From assembly GCA_015501595.1 (NCBI GenBank), contig JADNRX010000930.1:1-17815 (forward strand): a stretch of 17,815 nt of DNA, written 5' to 3'. The translations under genes and the position numbers were made by a program. The DNA is from Hymenopellis radicata (Eukaryota; Basidiomycota; Agaricomycetes; Agaricales; Physalacriaceae). Numbering within the stretch: the first letter of the stretch is position 1; every line of letters starts with the position of its first letter. Below, piece by piece: positions 1 through 10,162 of the stretch. The notes beneath the pieces were generated by a model. The model ran no database searches, was not told where the DNA came from, and was given only the letters and a program-made list of their open reading frames with translations.

Positions 1-1090
1 AGCGCGCTGTGAAGAGAAATTAGCGCCCGTTACATTGAACTTGATGTACATACGTTTCGTCCATTCGGATCTCACTCTTTCCTGACAATGAAATTAGATG
101 GAACGTAAACTTCTTGAGCTCTTCAGTTGCCGCCAGAGATATGAGAACGGCGCGCCTTGCGCGTTCGACGAGTTCGGTTGAGGCTTCGGGCCATGCGGGT
201 TGAGATGTTCACGCCTTAAGCGCGCTGTAGAAGACGTAGATACAGTAGATTCGAAGACATTGTAGATACATAGTTGTACCGCGAGGATGAGGCTGCGTGA
301 ATGAACTAAATCTTCATGAAAATGAACTTGAATTAAAAACTCACATGTACTACTACGTTGGAGAGGGGCGTTACGATTGCCGCCCACATCCCCAACATCG
401 ATACCGCCTCCTCCGAGCACCAGAGGACTATGCGGAATCCCACCCTATGACCACCGAGCGAAGTCAATAAACTACATGCGAGGAAGGATCCGCACTTACC
501 AATTACACGAGGCTCACTGGTTACAGCAGTAACCGGGGCTGAGAGCCGTCAACATGCAAGTTCTTGAAACCCTAATCCACAGTGAGCCGAACGACGTTCT
601 GTATGGTACCTTGAACAATCCGACTAATTCCGGAAGGATCGCGTGTGTTCTACATACGTGTCGTAAGTCTTCCATTGTATCTGATGTCAGCGCTAAATGT
701 CTTGATGTTGTCGTCGTAGTAGAGGCTCAGAATTGCATGTCGAAGGTCGTGGTAAGATGTCAAGATCCGCGTGATTGGACTGACTTGAACTTTTGACTTC
801 GACCACACTGAGGCTGTTTTATTATTTCAATGTATACCTCCTCTCTCTGCACTTGTGCGCGTCTATTCACACCCGGAATCTACTCTCACATCAACGTTAC
901 CAACATCCCAATGGAGCGCAGCCAAGATCGCGTCAAAACAGGCAGATCTGGATCTGCTTTGGACAACTTGGGATCTCCCACTTTCTTTCTTCCCTTCCCC
1001 ACGTTGAGCCTCTCTCCTACTATGACCGCGATGTCAACGCCGTCTTGCCGCCGTCATTGGGATCGCTAGCCTCAGCATCGTGTCCGCCGC
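1..1090. other. No supported gene; weak coding hints only
   Basis: I cannot support a gene here. On the - strand, 94-420 is open but has no ATG at its head; it contains two intron-like intervals (GTGAGT..GCAG and GTACAA..ACAG), so it may be a decayed spliced fragment. On the + strand, an ATG at 554 opens an 80-codon frame without recognisable features. The stretch 960-1020 is pyrimidine-rich and is followed by ATG codons at 1021 and 1030, a layout common ahead of fungal start codons. It could be the 5' end of the intron-dense unit that follows, but no long frame confirms this. Confidence 0.3.
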
Positions 1091-2060
1091 GTAAGTGTCT
1101 TCCTACCGTCATGTTGAACTTGTGCTCATCGTTCCACAGGATGTCGGGACGTCGGGATTCGACTGTTTGATGGCTCTCGCCGCCATCTATGGGATCGAAT
1201 CGTAGCGCGGGACGACCCCGTCAACATATTCGACTTGACCTCGCCAACAGGTCCAGATCCGACTTGATGGAACTTGGACTCGGGCGGCGCTCGTCAGCGT
1301 TGGCGGTGAGACGGCGCTCTCAAGTTACGGTATGTTGAACCTTTCTGCACACATGTTGGTTGGTTGACTTACCCTTCTTTAGGCCTACCTTCATGTTCGT
1401 TGACTATCCTCGAAGACTTTTCGTTACCCTCGGTTAGTCACGCCTTCTTCTCACTGATCTCCATTGACGTCGATCCTAGATTGACTTACTTTAACGATGT
1501 CGACATTCTCGTTGCTTTCTTGAAGGTATGTTGATCTTTTCATTGAACCGACCTTGACCGATGTTGACTCAGACTTGTCTCTAGTTCCTTCGTCTCATCA
1601 AGGCATCGATGCCTTTAGGATCGGCCTCGCCGACCACGTCTCTCAGTACGGGTCGCCGTACTTCTCGCTATGCTTCTCGATATCGAGTACGTCTCCCGTT
1701 CCCTTTATTGTTATCAATCGCTAACTACTTTCAGTATCGATCCTCAAGACTACTCACGCTTAGGTACTCCGTCATCTCGCAGAGGTCAGTCTCTCCTTCA
1801 CCGTCTTGTTTCTTCATCGACACTGACTATCTTGGGCAGACATTGACCGCACTTTGCTCTGATGGTCATCTTCACATCGCCGCACTGTGAGTCTTCGCTA
1901 CCGTTGTGTCCTTCAACATTGATCAACCCTTCATCAGTGCACGTTGACAAAGGTATTTGTCGATGATGCGTTGACTTTGTTTGCCCTTCGATGGACAGGT
2001 ACGTTGCCCGAGTCCTTTGCTTGCTCACTGTTTCTTTATGATTGAATCACACTTTGCTAG
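1091..2060 (+). pseudogene. Intron-dense upstream part of decayed gene, function unknown
   Basis: Eight intervals look like fungal introns on the + strand: 1091-1139, 1330-1382, 1433-1479, 1526-1584, 1687-1734, 1785-1839, 1887-1937 and 1999-2060. They are 47-62 nt long, begin GTAAGT, GTATGT, GTACGT, GTTAGT, GTCAGT or GTGAGT, end in AG, and mostly carry TTGAC, CTGAC or CTAAC ahead of the acceptor. The exons between them are only 46-190 nt. Frames can be joined from 1480 to 1784, giving a Ser/Arg/Thr-rich stretch, but the exons at 1383-1432, 1840-1886 and 1938-1998 are each open in a frame that does not fit their neighbours. Either the gene has accumulated indels or some splice sites are misassigned. 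It probably belongs with the BEACH-like exons that follow. I do not recognise a domain. Confidence 0.4.
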
Positions 2061-3361
2061 TTCTCTATGGCTGTCATTGACCCCAGTGGTACGTCTGTTG
2101 CTTTCCTTCTTGGCGTCGTTGACTCATCTGTTTTCAAGTCAAGGTTGTCTCTTCGTCGTTGAGCACTGTCAACGCTGTCGTCTCTGTCGGTAAGTCCTCT
2201 TCTCGTTGTTGCGTTGTCTCCTTAACCATGTTCGTATCAGCTGGTTTCATTTCCTCGGTTTCGCGCTGTAGGATCCGCGCATCTCTTTGGCAGGCTTTTG
2301 AGGCGAAGCCAACGCAGCAGTAAGTCTGAGTGTTGCACCCTCTCTCTTTGTCGTTTCTGACTGCGAACTTTCAGCAGTACAGTTCTGTTCGCTCATATAC
2401 CAACTCGGTAAGCCCCGGATTTTATTGTATCTGTTAGTTATTGACCACGAAATTGCTTAGGACATTCAAGGCGGCAAGTCGACTGTTCGAGGTAAGTCGT
2501 TTCCTTGTTACCCGTAATTTAAGACTTAGGCGAATTCGATTGCAGCGCGCGAATGTGCTGCGGGAGGTGACGATCGAGCTTATGCGCAATGCGCTTGACA
2601 ACCTCAAGAACGCGGATACTCTCCGCGAAAAGACAGAGGTGAGTTGTCGTACTTGTGGGGACGACTGGAGTTGACTGTGCCAGGTCCTGACAGAAATACA
2701 AAAAAGTCATGCTGCAAGACGCTCGTACAAAGGAGATATTTCGGGAACTGGACAGGTTCATCATGCTCATGAGCGTGTTGTCTACACTGCGTGTCGCTCA
2801 AGACAGGTGTATACACGAGCCAGAGGCGCAGATTTTACTCGAAGTGTTGGAGAGCATTCGCCCGGTGTTCATGATCGTCTCCGACGTGATTCACGGCCAT
2901 CCAGAGAGCGCCGAATACTTCAAGGTGCGTGTACTCATTACTTGCGAAATACGTACTACAGTAACTCTCTGCCAGGACTCGGTCAGCTTCAAATCCCTTT
3001 CCCTTGCCATACGCGATCTTGGCAGGGACAAGCGCACCATCGATGTTCCTCTCGGTTTCTTGCTTTCCATGTTATTAATTGACTTTGCACTCTCTGACTT
3101 TCGACGCTCAGGAGTCTTTCCATGGCCTAAAGTAGACACGAAAATCCAGGAGTTCGAAACCCATCTAACTGGTCCCGACGCCATGCGGTTGTTATGGGTT
3201 CGGTACTGCGCCTCGTAGATATCATGCGCTACGCGGTTTATAAATTATTCGAGCTCTTGTGCGCATCATGTCATCACAATCATGCTACTTTGAGTACCAT
3301 GCATATGGGTCTCGTAGAATCATTCCTCAGTCAATACTTCCAATTGCGAGATGACATCTGA
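2061..3361 (+). pseudogene. Truncated N-terminal copy of a BEACH-domain (beige-like) protein gene
   Basis: Exons 2061-2088, 2139-2189, 2241-2319, 2375-2407, 2461-2491, 2546-2638, 2684-2924 and 2976-3215 join in phase across seven introns of 45-55 nt. From 2546 the product resembles the N-terminal region of basidiomycete BEACH proteins: IELMRNALDNLKN, then FRELDRFIMLMSVLSTL, VFMIVSDVIHGHPESAEYF and PLGFLLSMLLIDFALSDF, and in a shifted frame MRYAVYKLFELLC with NHATLSTMHMGLVESF. Complete BEACH proteins are large (over 2,000 residues) with C-terminal BEACH and WD40 domains; none of that is present. Two lesions are visible. An A-run at 2700-2705 has one base too many, so exon 2684-2924 is 241 nt where 240 would keep frame. 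A second shift near 3195-3210 leaves the first frame at TAG 3216 while homology resumes in the frame ending TGA 3361. This is a partial, broken copy. The family call is from memory of conserved patterns. Confidence 0.68.
2639..2683 (+). other. Intron in BEACH-like pseudogene
   Basis: This 45-nt interval begins GTGAGT and ends GCCAG with TTGACT as a likely branch site. Removing it joins ..REKTE to VLTEIQ.. in phase 0, directly ahead of the over-long A-run at 2700-2705. Confidence 0.65.
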
Positions 3362-3478
3362 TGACGATAAAGGGCGCCAAGGCCATGACGACAGCCTTAC
3401 CGCCTTTATCTGGGTGATGACTCATGCCCGGCAATAGATTGCCGCCGAGTCCTGACCGCGTTTCAGTCACATGGGCAC

Positions 3479-3486
3479 GTATTTAA
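3479..3486 (+). promoter_or_regulatory. TATA-like box ahead of small gene at 3525
   Basis: The octamer TATTTAAA lies about 40 bp upstream of the ATG at 3525, followed by a T-run (3498-3504). Spacing and composition fit a fungal core promoter, but this is inferred from sequence only. Confidence 0.3.
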
Positions 3487-3524
3487 ACTGGCGCTAGTTT
3501 TTTTAGACCTTCGTCTTGACGCCC

Positions 3525-3695
3525 ATGTCCGGCGTCAAGCAGCAGCTCCTTGCCGTCTTGCTTTTCCTTTTGTTCACCCTCTTGACCATGCCCAAAGGTG
3601 AGCCTCCTCTTCCATTGCTTCCTTCCCGCCCTCTTTTCCTCCATCGCGTAGCCATCTTCAGCACCGTGGTTTTGTCGATAGCGGGCCGACCTTGA
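3525..3695 (+). CDS. Possible 38-residue single-pass membrane peptide, two exons
   Basis: The ATG at 3525 opens a 73-nt exon encoding MSGVKQQLLAVLLFLLFTLL and a few more residues, a short polar head followed by about 15 hydrophobic residues, as in a signal peptide or tail/signal anchor. GTGAGC at 3598 is a good donor. Splicing to the TAG at 3649-3651 (54-nt intron) keeps frame into a second hydrophobic run (AIFSTVVLSIAG) ending at TGA 3693-3695. A TATA-like box lies 40 bp upstream. I recognise no family. The alternatives are a first exon of a longer gene spliced to a different acceptor, or chance. The antisense frame in this interval is charged and repetitive and is most likely a shadow. Confidence 0.35.
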   Translation: MSGVKQQLLAVLLFLLFTLLTMPKGEPPLPLLPSRPLFLHRVAIFSTVVLSIAGRP

Positions 3696-4408
3696 GCCTA
3701 CTTCCAAAGCCCAGTGCTGGAGGTATCTTCACAGTGGCTTTAACCATGTTTCTGCTGCTCTGTCGTCAAGTGCAGGTGTTCTGACTTTCTTGGTTTAGAA
3801 CCCGTCCGTTAAAGCGGTCCTCGTTAAGGCGGGAGCGACACGCTCAGCCTCACCCTCCTTTTGACGACGCCAAGGGGGGGCCCGAAGGCAGTGCTTCGAT
3901 ATGATGTCAGCCTGCAAGGGGCTGGGCGCGTTGGGGATGGCGAAGTCGGGCCGGGTCGCATGATGGATGGCACAGCAGGAGCATGGAGTTAACCGGCACA
4001 GCAACTTGGCTAGGACTTAGGTGTTGGCAGGCGTGAACGACAGTGTCCGTGCTCCTCCTTCAACTCAGAACCCCCACTCCAACATCTTCTGCCCGCGCTC
4101 TGTCTATCAGGCAGGTGACACTACCACTAGCATGTTCCCCGCAGATCTCAAATCCACGTGAGGCATGTACTCTCCTACACTGTTCATTCCGTGCCCGAAT
4201 ACCGCCTCCACGTCCTCCACACTCTCTGACATGTCCGAAGGTGCGTCAATCAACGGTTTGCGGCTCAACAGAGTTGAACATACCATTTAGGATATTATGG
4301 CTTTGCCTTAGGAGATGCAAGATGCTTCTATAATCAGTCAACGCAGCAATGCAGCTCTGTATCCGACCCCTCAATGCTCTTACACTCTGTGTTATCAACC
4401 AAAGCTCA
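3696..4408. other. No supported gene
   Basis: This stretch holds a G-rich run (3871-3886) and several short open frames on both strands without ATG support, good splice sites or recognisable motifs. I see no repeat or RNA gene. Confidence 0.3.
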
Positions 4409-4868
4409 ATGAGTCGGAGTCAGCCGCGCCTGGAACCTGATACTCAATTCGATTCAGACGGTAGTCGAGAGCCTGTAGCGCTTCTCAACGTGGAACGGGA
4501 TCTCGTTAAATTCGGGATGCAAAGCTTCTACAAAGGGTCTATCAGGTATGTACTCATGGTAAATACCCTTCAGCTAACAGCGGCCTCAGTTCATTGCCAA
4601 GACGCCCCGTAACGGAAGGAGCTTTACACAGCCAGGCAGCGTCGTCAATGATGATGATCGGGGGGATGCCTTGGTTGTCAAAACGAAACGCCACAGCAGG
4701 TAAGCTCAGAGAATTTAGGCGCCTTCTACTGTTCGAATTCTCTTCCTTCCTGATAAATCCATAGACACCCTTGTCTCACCGACATCACCGCACCGCCGCA
4801 TATGCCAAACATCGAGCTCGCCGACGACGTCAGGCTGCCATCTGACACCATACTCCTCCCATGCGTAG
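4409..4868 (+). CDS. Possible three-exon gene, unknown 116-residue product
   Basis: An ATG at 4409 starts an acidic, open first exon (MSRSQPRLEPDTQFDSDG at the head) running to 4545. The intron 4546-4589 has GTATGT, a GCTAAC branch site and CTCAG. The second intron 4700-4764 has GTAAGC, CTGATAAA and CATAG. With exons 4409-4545, 4590-4699 and 4765-4868 the frame stays open to TAG 4866-4868. A competing frame in exon 2 (FIAKTPRNGRSFTQPG..) reads on through exon 3 to a TAA at about 4918 and looks at least as protein-like, so one exon boundary may differ or a frameshift may be present. No domain is recognisable. The splice signals are the strongest evidence. Confidence 0.33.
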
Positions 4869-4918
4869 CCTTACAGCCCCTCTATTTATATACCGACGCT
4901 ATTTCTACACCTGTTTAA

Positions 4919-6781
4919 CGGACTCGTTAGTATACAGCATGCGTTATACAAAGTAACTTACGCTTGTACTACACATATGACAAAATAGACCGGTTTCTTT
5001 CGCTTCTGTAAGAAACTGCTAGTGCTCCGCAGCCAGAGGTAACAAAATGTGTTCTCCATAAAGTAACAAATGCAGCACGTTTCAAGGCCGCGCGATGGCA
5101 GTCGAGAGGCGTCATCTGTAATGTTGGCTAAGTCAGTAATAACTTGTTCGATGTCATTTTGATGAGCGTCCTTTCAGTGGCCTAAGTTGTTCCAGCGATG
5201 TCCGGAAGCACAAGAGTATAGTGCTGCAAGGTTCGAGCAATCAGAAGGCGTGGACAAAGTCAAGACTTACTGCGGCGTTGGATTCCTCTCCAAGCTCTTC
5301 AAAGAGACACGAAGTTCCGTACAGGGCGAGTACAGTGCCAAGCCGAGTAAACAAAAGAGGCTGCGATGAATGAGTCAGTGAGAAAGTGCCTGCGCAGGAG
5401 TCAAGTCGTCGACTAGTGTCGACATCTTTAATCTAGATGGCGATCGACAAGGAGACTGATACGAGTGAAGGCACAACTAGCCGATGGAGATGCAAGGTCT
5501 GATTGGAGGTCGGAAACCCTGAAGGGAGGTCTGAAGGAAGTAGGTCAGTAATCAACCAACGTAATACATGGCGGGTGATGCTGACTACCGCTTCTCAGAC
5601 TTGAAAGCTCTTGAAGTTTCGCCCATACAAGGCAGGAAGAGCCTTCAGAGCGCGAATAGCACAGCAACGTACCGCTTGCTCCTAGCCCGAAATTGTACCG
5701 CGGAATCAACGCTGAATTCTCTAGAGATCTCATTGCATCAAGTTCCAAATTGGGTAAACGCAGTTCAAGTTTAAGTGTGGCGTCATTGCCGACTGGAATG
5801 AGCAGTTCTGGCGGATGTTGAGCAGAATGCGGATGAGGGAAGTTGAATTCACCTTATTTCTTCAACGCCATAGTGATGACTACTTAATTGCAAGATTGAC
5901 GTCGGGAGGCGGGTGATAGCAAGCTTCGGCTCCGGCTGGGCGAGGTGCGTGGGAAGGCGGCAGAATGGCGTCGATCTCAACATCGTGATGAGCCATCCTT
6001 TGTCCAGCTGGGCATCTTGACACCAGCCTCAAGGAGAATTTTCTAAGTATCGCGGAATTCAGCTGAAATCCCTCAGATCCAAATTGGCATCCGGGTCATT
6101 CTCAGTTGCTCACCTGAGGTCTACGGAGTCGCGCTTTGACGACAGCACGTGTTCGGTGCGATGTGCGGTTCCTCTTGAAGTGTTTGTTCATCAAACTTGG
6201 ATCTGCATAATGTGGGCGAGTGCGGCACAGAACTTGAAGGTAAATCTCACACTCTGAGTCCAAGCCTGAATCCGATGTCAAGATCACCAGAATGAGGCAT
6301 TGCGTAGTATATTTTAATTCATCAGGCCTACTACAAGTGACGCTTGAGTGAAAAATACATGATTACCACTACCACTTAAGAAATTCAGCATGCTAAAGTT
6401 AGCTGTCTCGTTCTTTGCGTTGCTCATTCAATCTTTTGCTCCGACGTACGCCTAGATGAGATCCTGCAGTGGAACTTCTACCCTTTTCTCCGCGAATTTG
6501 AAGGGAATGTACCCCGATTCCCCCGACGACGTTTTCGAGAGCCGTTGTCATCGTCAACATCGTCATCGTCAACTCATCATCATCATCGTCTGTTCCTTCG
6601 TTTTTTTAGGGTTCGGCAATGTGGGAGGAGGTGGTGGCAGGTTAGGAAAACTGTTCAAGGAGATGGGCGCCATTTTCTAATGATATTAGCCATTATTCAG
6701 CACGCTCAACAGATAAGGCGCTCACAAAGCTGCGTGGAAGAATATGCAAGACCTCATATGTCTGTATCTCCATCTCGGTCA
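4919..6781. other. Long stretch without supported genes
   Basis: I find no recognisable protein, RNA gene or bounded mobile element. Short frames at 5187-5369, 5568-5774 and 6456-6680 (+) lack support. On the - strand 6102-6287 reads as a basic segment ending in a good donor (CAG then GTGAGC at about 6109), so it may be a stray exon, but no partner exon is evident. It could contain the downstream end of the Tnp2 element, yet no terminal repeat was found. Confidence 0.35.
6547..6591 (+). repeat. Imperfect CATCGT/CAT microsatellite
   Basis: The stretch is built from CATCGT, CATCGTCAA and CAT units in imperfect tandem order. It is a low-complexity run inside an otherwise unassigned region. Confidence 0.6.
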
Positions 6782-7356
6782 CTACACAGGCGCAGAGCAC
6801 TGCATCTCTGCCAGCAATATACAGTGCCTCTTCATCGCTTCGCTTGGTAAGGAAGCTTGACCTAACTCGCGATACATATCGTATGCAAGGCGTCCTTCGT
6901 CTGGAATAAACGATATATCAAGAGGATTTCTCCTAATGGAGTTCGCAGGATATCGGTAATGTGACCAGCTCGGGGGGAAACACCACCATTAGAAGGATGG
7001 TTGATCAGAGCTTGGGTACCAGACGCGTTTTGTATCGAACATGCATACTCCCAGCTATCGATGATAACTTTTGGGAACCGCACGATATGGGATAGCGTAC
7101 CAAGGTCGGAGAGTGCGACTGTAAAATGATGCGCAAAGAGTCGTCGATAGGTACAACTATATGTTGGCCGTGCGCCCATCCATAGCCTGAACGTCTTCAC
7201 TGAGCATTCGTAAACCTAGATTTTGCTCAGTTCGGAGCTCTTCGTATTGCTCTATGAGGGACTGCGCCTTCGAAGTAACATCAGATTTAGTCCGAAGCAG
7301 CGCGGCAAGAGCTGCTGCTTCAGCATTATGATGCAAGAAAGACTTTTCGATTTCAC

Positions 7357-7412
7357 CTAGTAAATGCATCCAGTTAGTAGTGTCAACTAGTACGTGTAAG
7401 ATACACACGCAC
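7357..7412 (-). other. Intron in Tnp2 transposase gene
   Basis: The interval begins GTGCGTGT and ends TACTAG on the - strand, 56 nt. Removing it joins TNTNKHH and GEIEKSFLHH through a split glycine codon, matching the order I expect for this family (..NTNN..GEIE..). Confidence 0.7.
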
Positions 7413-7943
7413 CATGATGCTTATTGGTATTCGTCATCTGCATCGTATAGTTCATACGTTCGAATCCTGGAGTTCGATAAGCATGTGATGGACCCATCGT
7501 TTCTAAAAAGTCGCCAAAATGAAGGGCTACGTGCTGTACAGGTTTGATATTAAAGTTCCTGTAGAGTTCTGTAACTTTTTGCAGGTAGCGAATGACCGTG
7601 ATCGTAGAAAGACTGTGCATGTGCTCCAGAGGAGCGCGATTACTGGCCATAAGAACAGCATTCACAAGATCGAGGAAGTTTGTGGAGCATGAACCGCCGT
7701 CTCGGTCCTTCCTCGCCCGGAGTATAGCCCCATATCCGAATAAGAGTAATAACCAAGTGAATGGTGCAGACGACGTTCCAAGCATTCAGCGCTCAGTTTT
7801 CCGCGACCTGGGGTTCCCCAAGTTAACGGAGCCTTGTTGATCCCAAGAGGAAACTTAGACGCCTCGATATCCTTTCGAACCTCTAACATGAGAGATTTGC
7901 CCAAGACGTGAGTTGGGTGATCGGGCACCGCATTGTCGCCCAT

Positions 7944-7991
7944 CTGACGTGATATTTAATAACAATTGCCTTGAAAATTGAATCCACGCAC
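7944..7991 (-). other. Intron in Tnp2 transposase gene
   Basis: This is a 48-nt GTGCGT..GTCAG interval in phase 0, placed between the second SAP-like segment (ending LYEY) and the segment beginning MGDNAVPDHPTHVLGKS. Confidence 0.65.
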
Positions 7992-8459
7992 GTATTCGTA
8001 TAATCGCTCCACCAAGTCGGGCTTCCTATCGCTCGGATGAAAGTGTATATTCAGTTCCGTGCACCAATCCCGCAGTTCGTCTTTGCTAAACTTTGTCGCC
8101 AATATCGATTTACCAAGCACCCCCTTCCTGAACTTCTCCTTCCAGTCGTCTATCTTCTTTAGATGAACATGTTCAGGGATAGGCTCTCTGCCCGGTCCCA
8201 AGGTGAACTTGCCTCTCTGATCACGTGGATCGCGCTGCGTGCCAAAGATGAAATTTGAGGGAGCAGGGGAGGTAGAGGCATCGCTGGGTTCAGTGGGAAA
8301 GGCGGACGTTCCAAGTTCTGAGGTGGTTCTGGCGCCCTCATCCTCGTCAGTGTCTTCGCCATCTTTGTTATCAGCAGTTGGGGCGGGAACTGAGTGTATG
8401 GGATTGTCTGATGATTCCGAATGCTTCAGTTGTAATCGAGCATGCGGATGCTCACGCCT

Positions 8460-8506
8460 CTAAATTAGAGTTAGTTGGTGATGCAAAGAAATACTGTAAG
8501 ACATAC
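8460..8506 (-). other. Intron in Tnp2 transposase gene
   Basis: This 47-nt interval begins GTATGT, carries CTAACT as a branch site and ends TTTAG. It joins the first SAP-like segment (ending TIHSF) to a long acidic Ser/Thr/Pro-rich linker in phase 0. Confidence 0.75.
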
Positions 8507-9322
8507 GAAGCTGTGGATTGTGCGTGCCAATGCGCCTTTCCTTCCACCAAAGGGCAGATCATTATCGAAGCAGATAGCTATCAACGCTTCGCGGCCCAAG
8601 CCCTCTATGCGCTTGATACATGCCTCTGTACCCGAATCTAGACTGAGGCTGTTGATGATTTCCAGAGCTCTGAGAAGTTCTTTGTCCGATGGCCGAACAA
8701 TACCAATATCCGGAGCAGTTCCATCCCCGCCGTCCACCTTGACGTTGATACCCCATATCACTCGACAATGCTCTTGGAACATGCCCAGTGGCCCAAAGTG
8801 CATTTCGTCAGGAACTACACCCTTGACAGCATTCCAGTACGGTAGACGGTTTAGAGAAGACCATCGCATGAAGGAGGCTTTGAATATCCTCTCCCTTTGA
8901 CTGTCCGTTTCAGCTCCCTCCCATTCAGCGGCAGCCGCCCGCATCTCCTCCCAATTGCGCTTAGGCCAGGACGATTTGTCGATGTTATCGATATTTTGTA
9001 TAGGAAGCGCACATGAGGTGCAGAAGCGCGATGAAGTGGAACTGCTGAAGCCGCCGACCTGTCGTGCTGCCAACATATCACAGATAACAAGGGCAATCGC
9101 GGCGCGTACATTACGTCCATGTGGCATCTGATCAGTGCACGTGAAGAAAACACCTTGCCAGAATTCAAGAAAATCGTCAACTAAGAGATCCAAGAAGTTG
9201 TTGACGCGATACGTAGATGGATGGCCGGGAATAACTCCAACAAGATAGATATTCTCCGGCAGGTAGCGCAAATGGGGGGGGAGATTTAGGCAAACGAGGT
9301 ATATAGCTGTGGACGATCGAAC

Positions 9323-9369
9323 CTGGAAAACAGTCATGACTATTCACCCAATGTTAATGTCGCACTAAC
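9323..9369 (-). other. Intron in Tnp2 transposase gene
   Basis: This 47-nt GTTAGT..TCCAG interval in phase 0 joins NPFQSKESKQ to VRSSTAIYLVCLNLPPHL, restoring the family's conserved order. Without splicing, the upstream frame stops within the interval. Confidence 0.8.
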
Positions 9370-9907
9370 CTGTTTAGACTCTTTTGATTGAAATGGATTG
9401 AATCCATCCATTCCCAGGCCAAATAAAAGTCTCAGTTCATCTCCAAGCGCGGAGCCCATGAACGAGCGTATTCCATCCTGATCCTTCCAGTCCCACCAGA
9501 ACGGTGACTGCCAAATGTCATCCATGATATTCTCCTTCTGACATCGTTTGTACGCCTCTAGATGTTCCTCCATCCCGGGTACAGCCAGTAATTGGGCCAA
9601 CCAATCTTTGAAGGAGCGATGATCGTACTTCAAGATGGGACTAGTGACCGTCCGTTGTTTTACTTCACGTTCCTTCCAGAGCGGCGCTCCACACATTCGC
9701 GATCCCGGGGTGTCCTGGTGCATGCATGTAGGCGGGTCGTTCGGTGCACGAGGGAGAGGATATAGCCTACAGCAATCCGGACAGCATAGGAACGTGCTAG
9801 TTTCCGGTTGTAACCGATAATCGGAGACGAGTGTGGAAGGATCTTTGGGTAGTTGAGCAGCGTCCGCATGGTCAGCCTTCAGAGCTTCATTGTAACCAGT
9901 TGTGAGG

Positions 9908-9915
9908 AGCCTTAT
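9908..9915. repeat. Left 8-bp target-site duplication (AGCCTTAT)
   Basis: AGCCTTAT abuts the first base of the hAT-like element at 9916 and is repeated exactly at 11018-11025 beyond its other end. Eight bases is the duplication length characteristic of hAT transposition. Confidence 0.93.
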
Positions 9916-10162
9916 TAGAGACCTCAACGAGTTTCCGGATCACAAGGAAACTCGAGTACTTGATCCGGTCGGGGGTCTCGGTGATCCGACTCGTTTGATC
10001 CGCGGATCGATAACGAGTCGGATCACATACGGGTCGCGAGTACGGCCTTGGAGGCACGAGTACTTGCCGCGAGTACTCGGTCTGACTCGCAATTATGTAG
10101 ATATATATTTAAGGTAAATTTACAAATTTTTTGTAAGTTAAACGGGCCCTTGCGTGGCCCAA

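Noticed and set aside
94..420. 108-codon open frame on the - strand
   Set aside because: It has no ATG at its head, no recognisable motif, and internal intron-like intervals, so as a continuous gene it is not credible.
1999..2060. Treating 1938-1998 as an in-phase exon of the BEACH-like unit
   Set aside because: Its only open frame leaves one base over, and the next exon would then hit a stop, so it is not included in the chained model.
6102..6287. Small - strand gene
   Set aside because: It has a good splice donor at the end but no ATG, no acceptor partner and no motif; it is mentioned only as a possible stray exon.
6325..6345. CTACTACAAGTG resembling a CACTA terminus of the Tnp2 element
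   Set aside because: The first base does not match CACTA and no complementary end was found beyond 11796, so no element boundary is claimed.
7448..7462. tRNA-like B box (GTTCGAATCC)
   Set aside because: No matching A box or acceptor stem is present at the right distance, and the bases lie within conserved transposase codons.
8475..8900. 141-codon + strand frame
   Set aside because: It is antisense to well-conserved Tnp2 exons and has no independent support.
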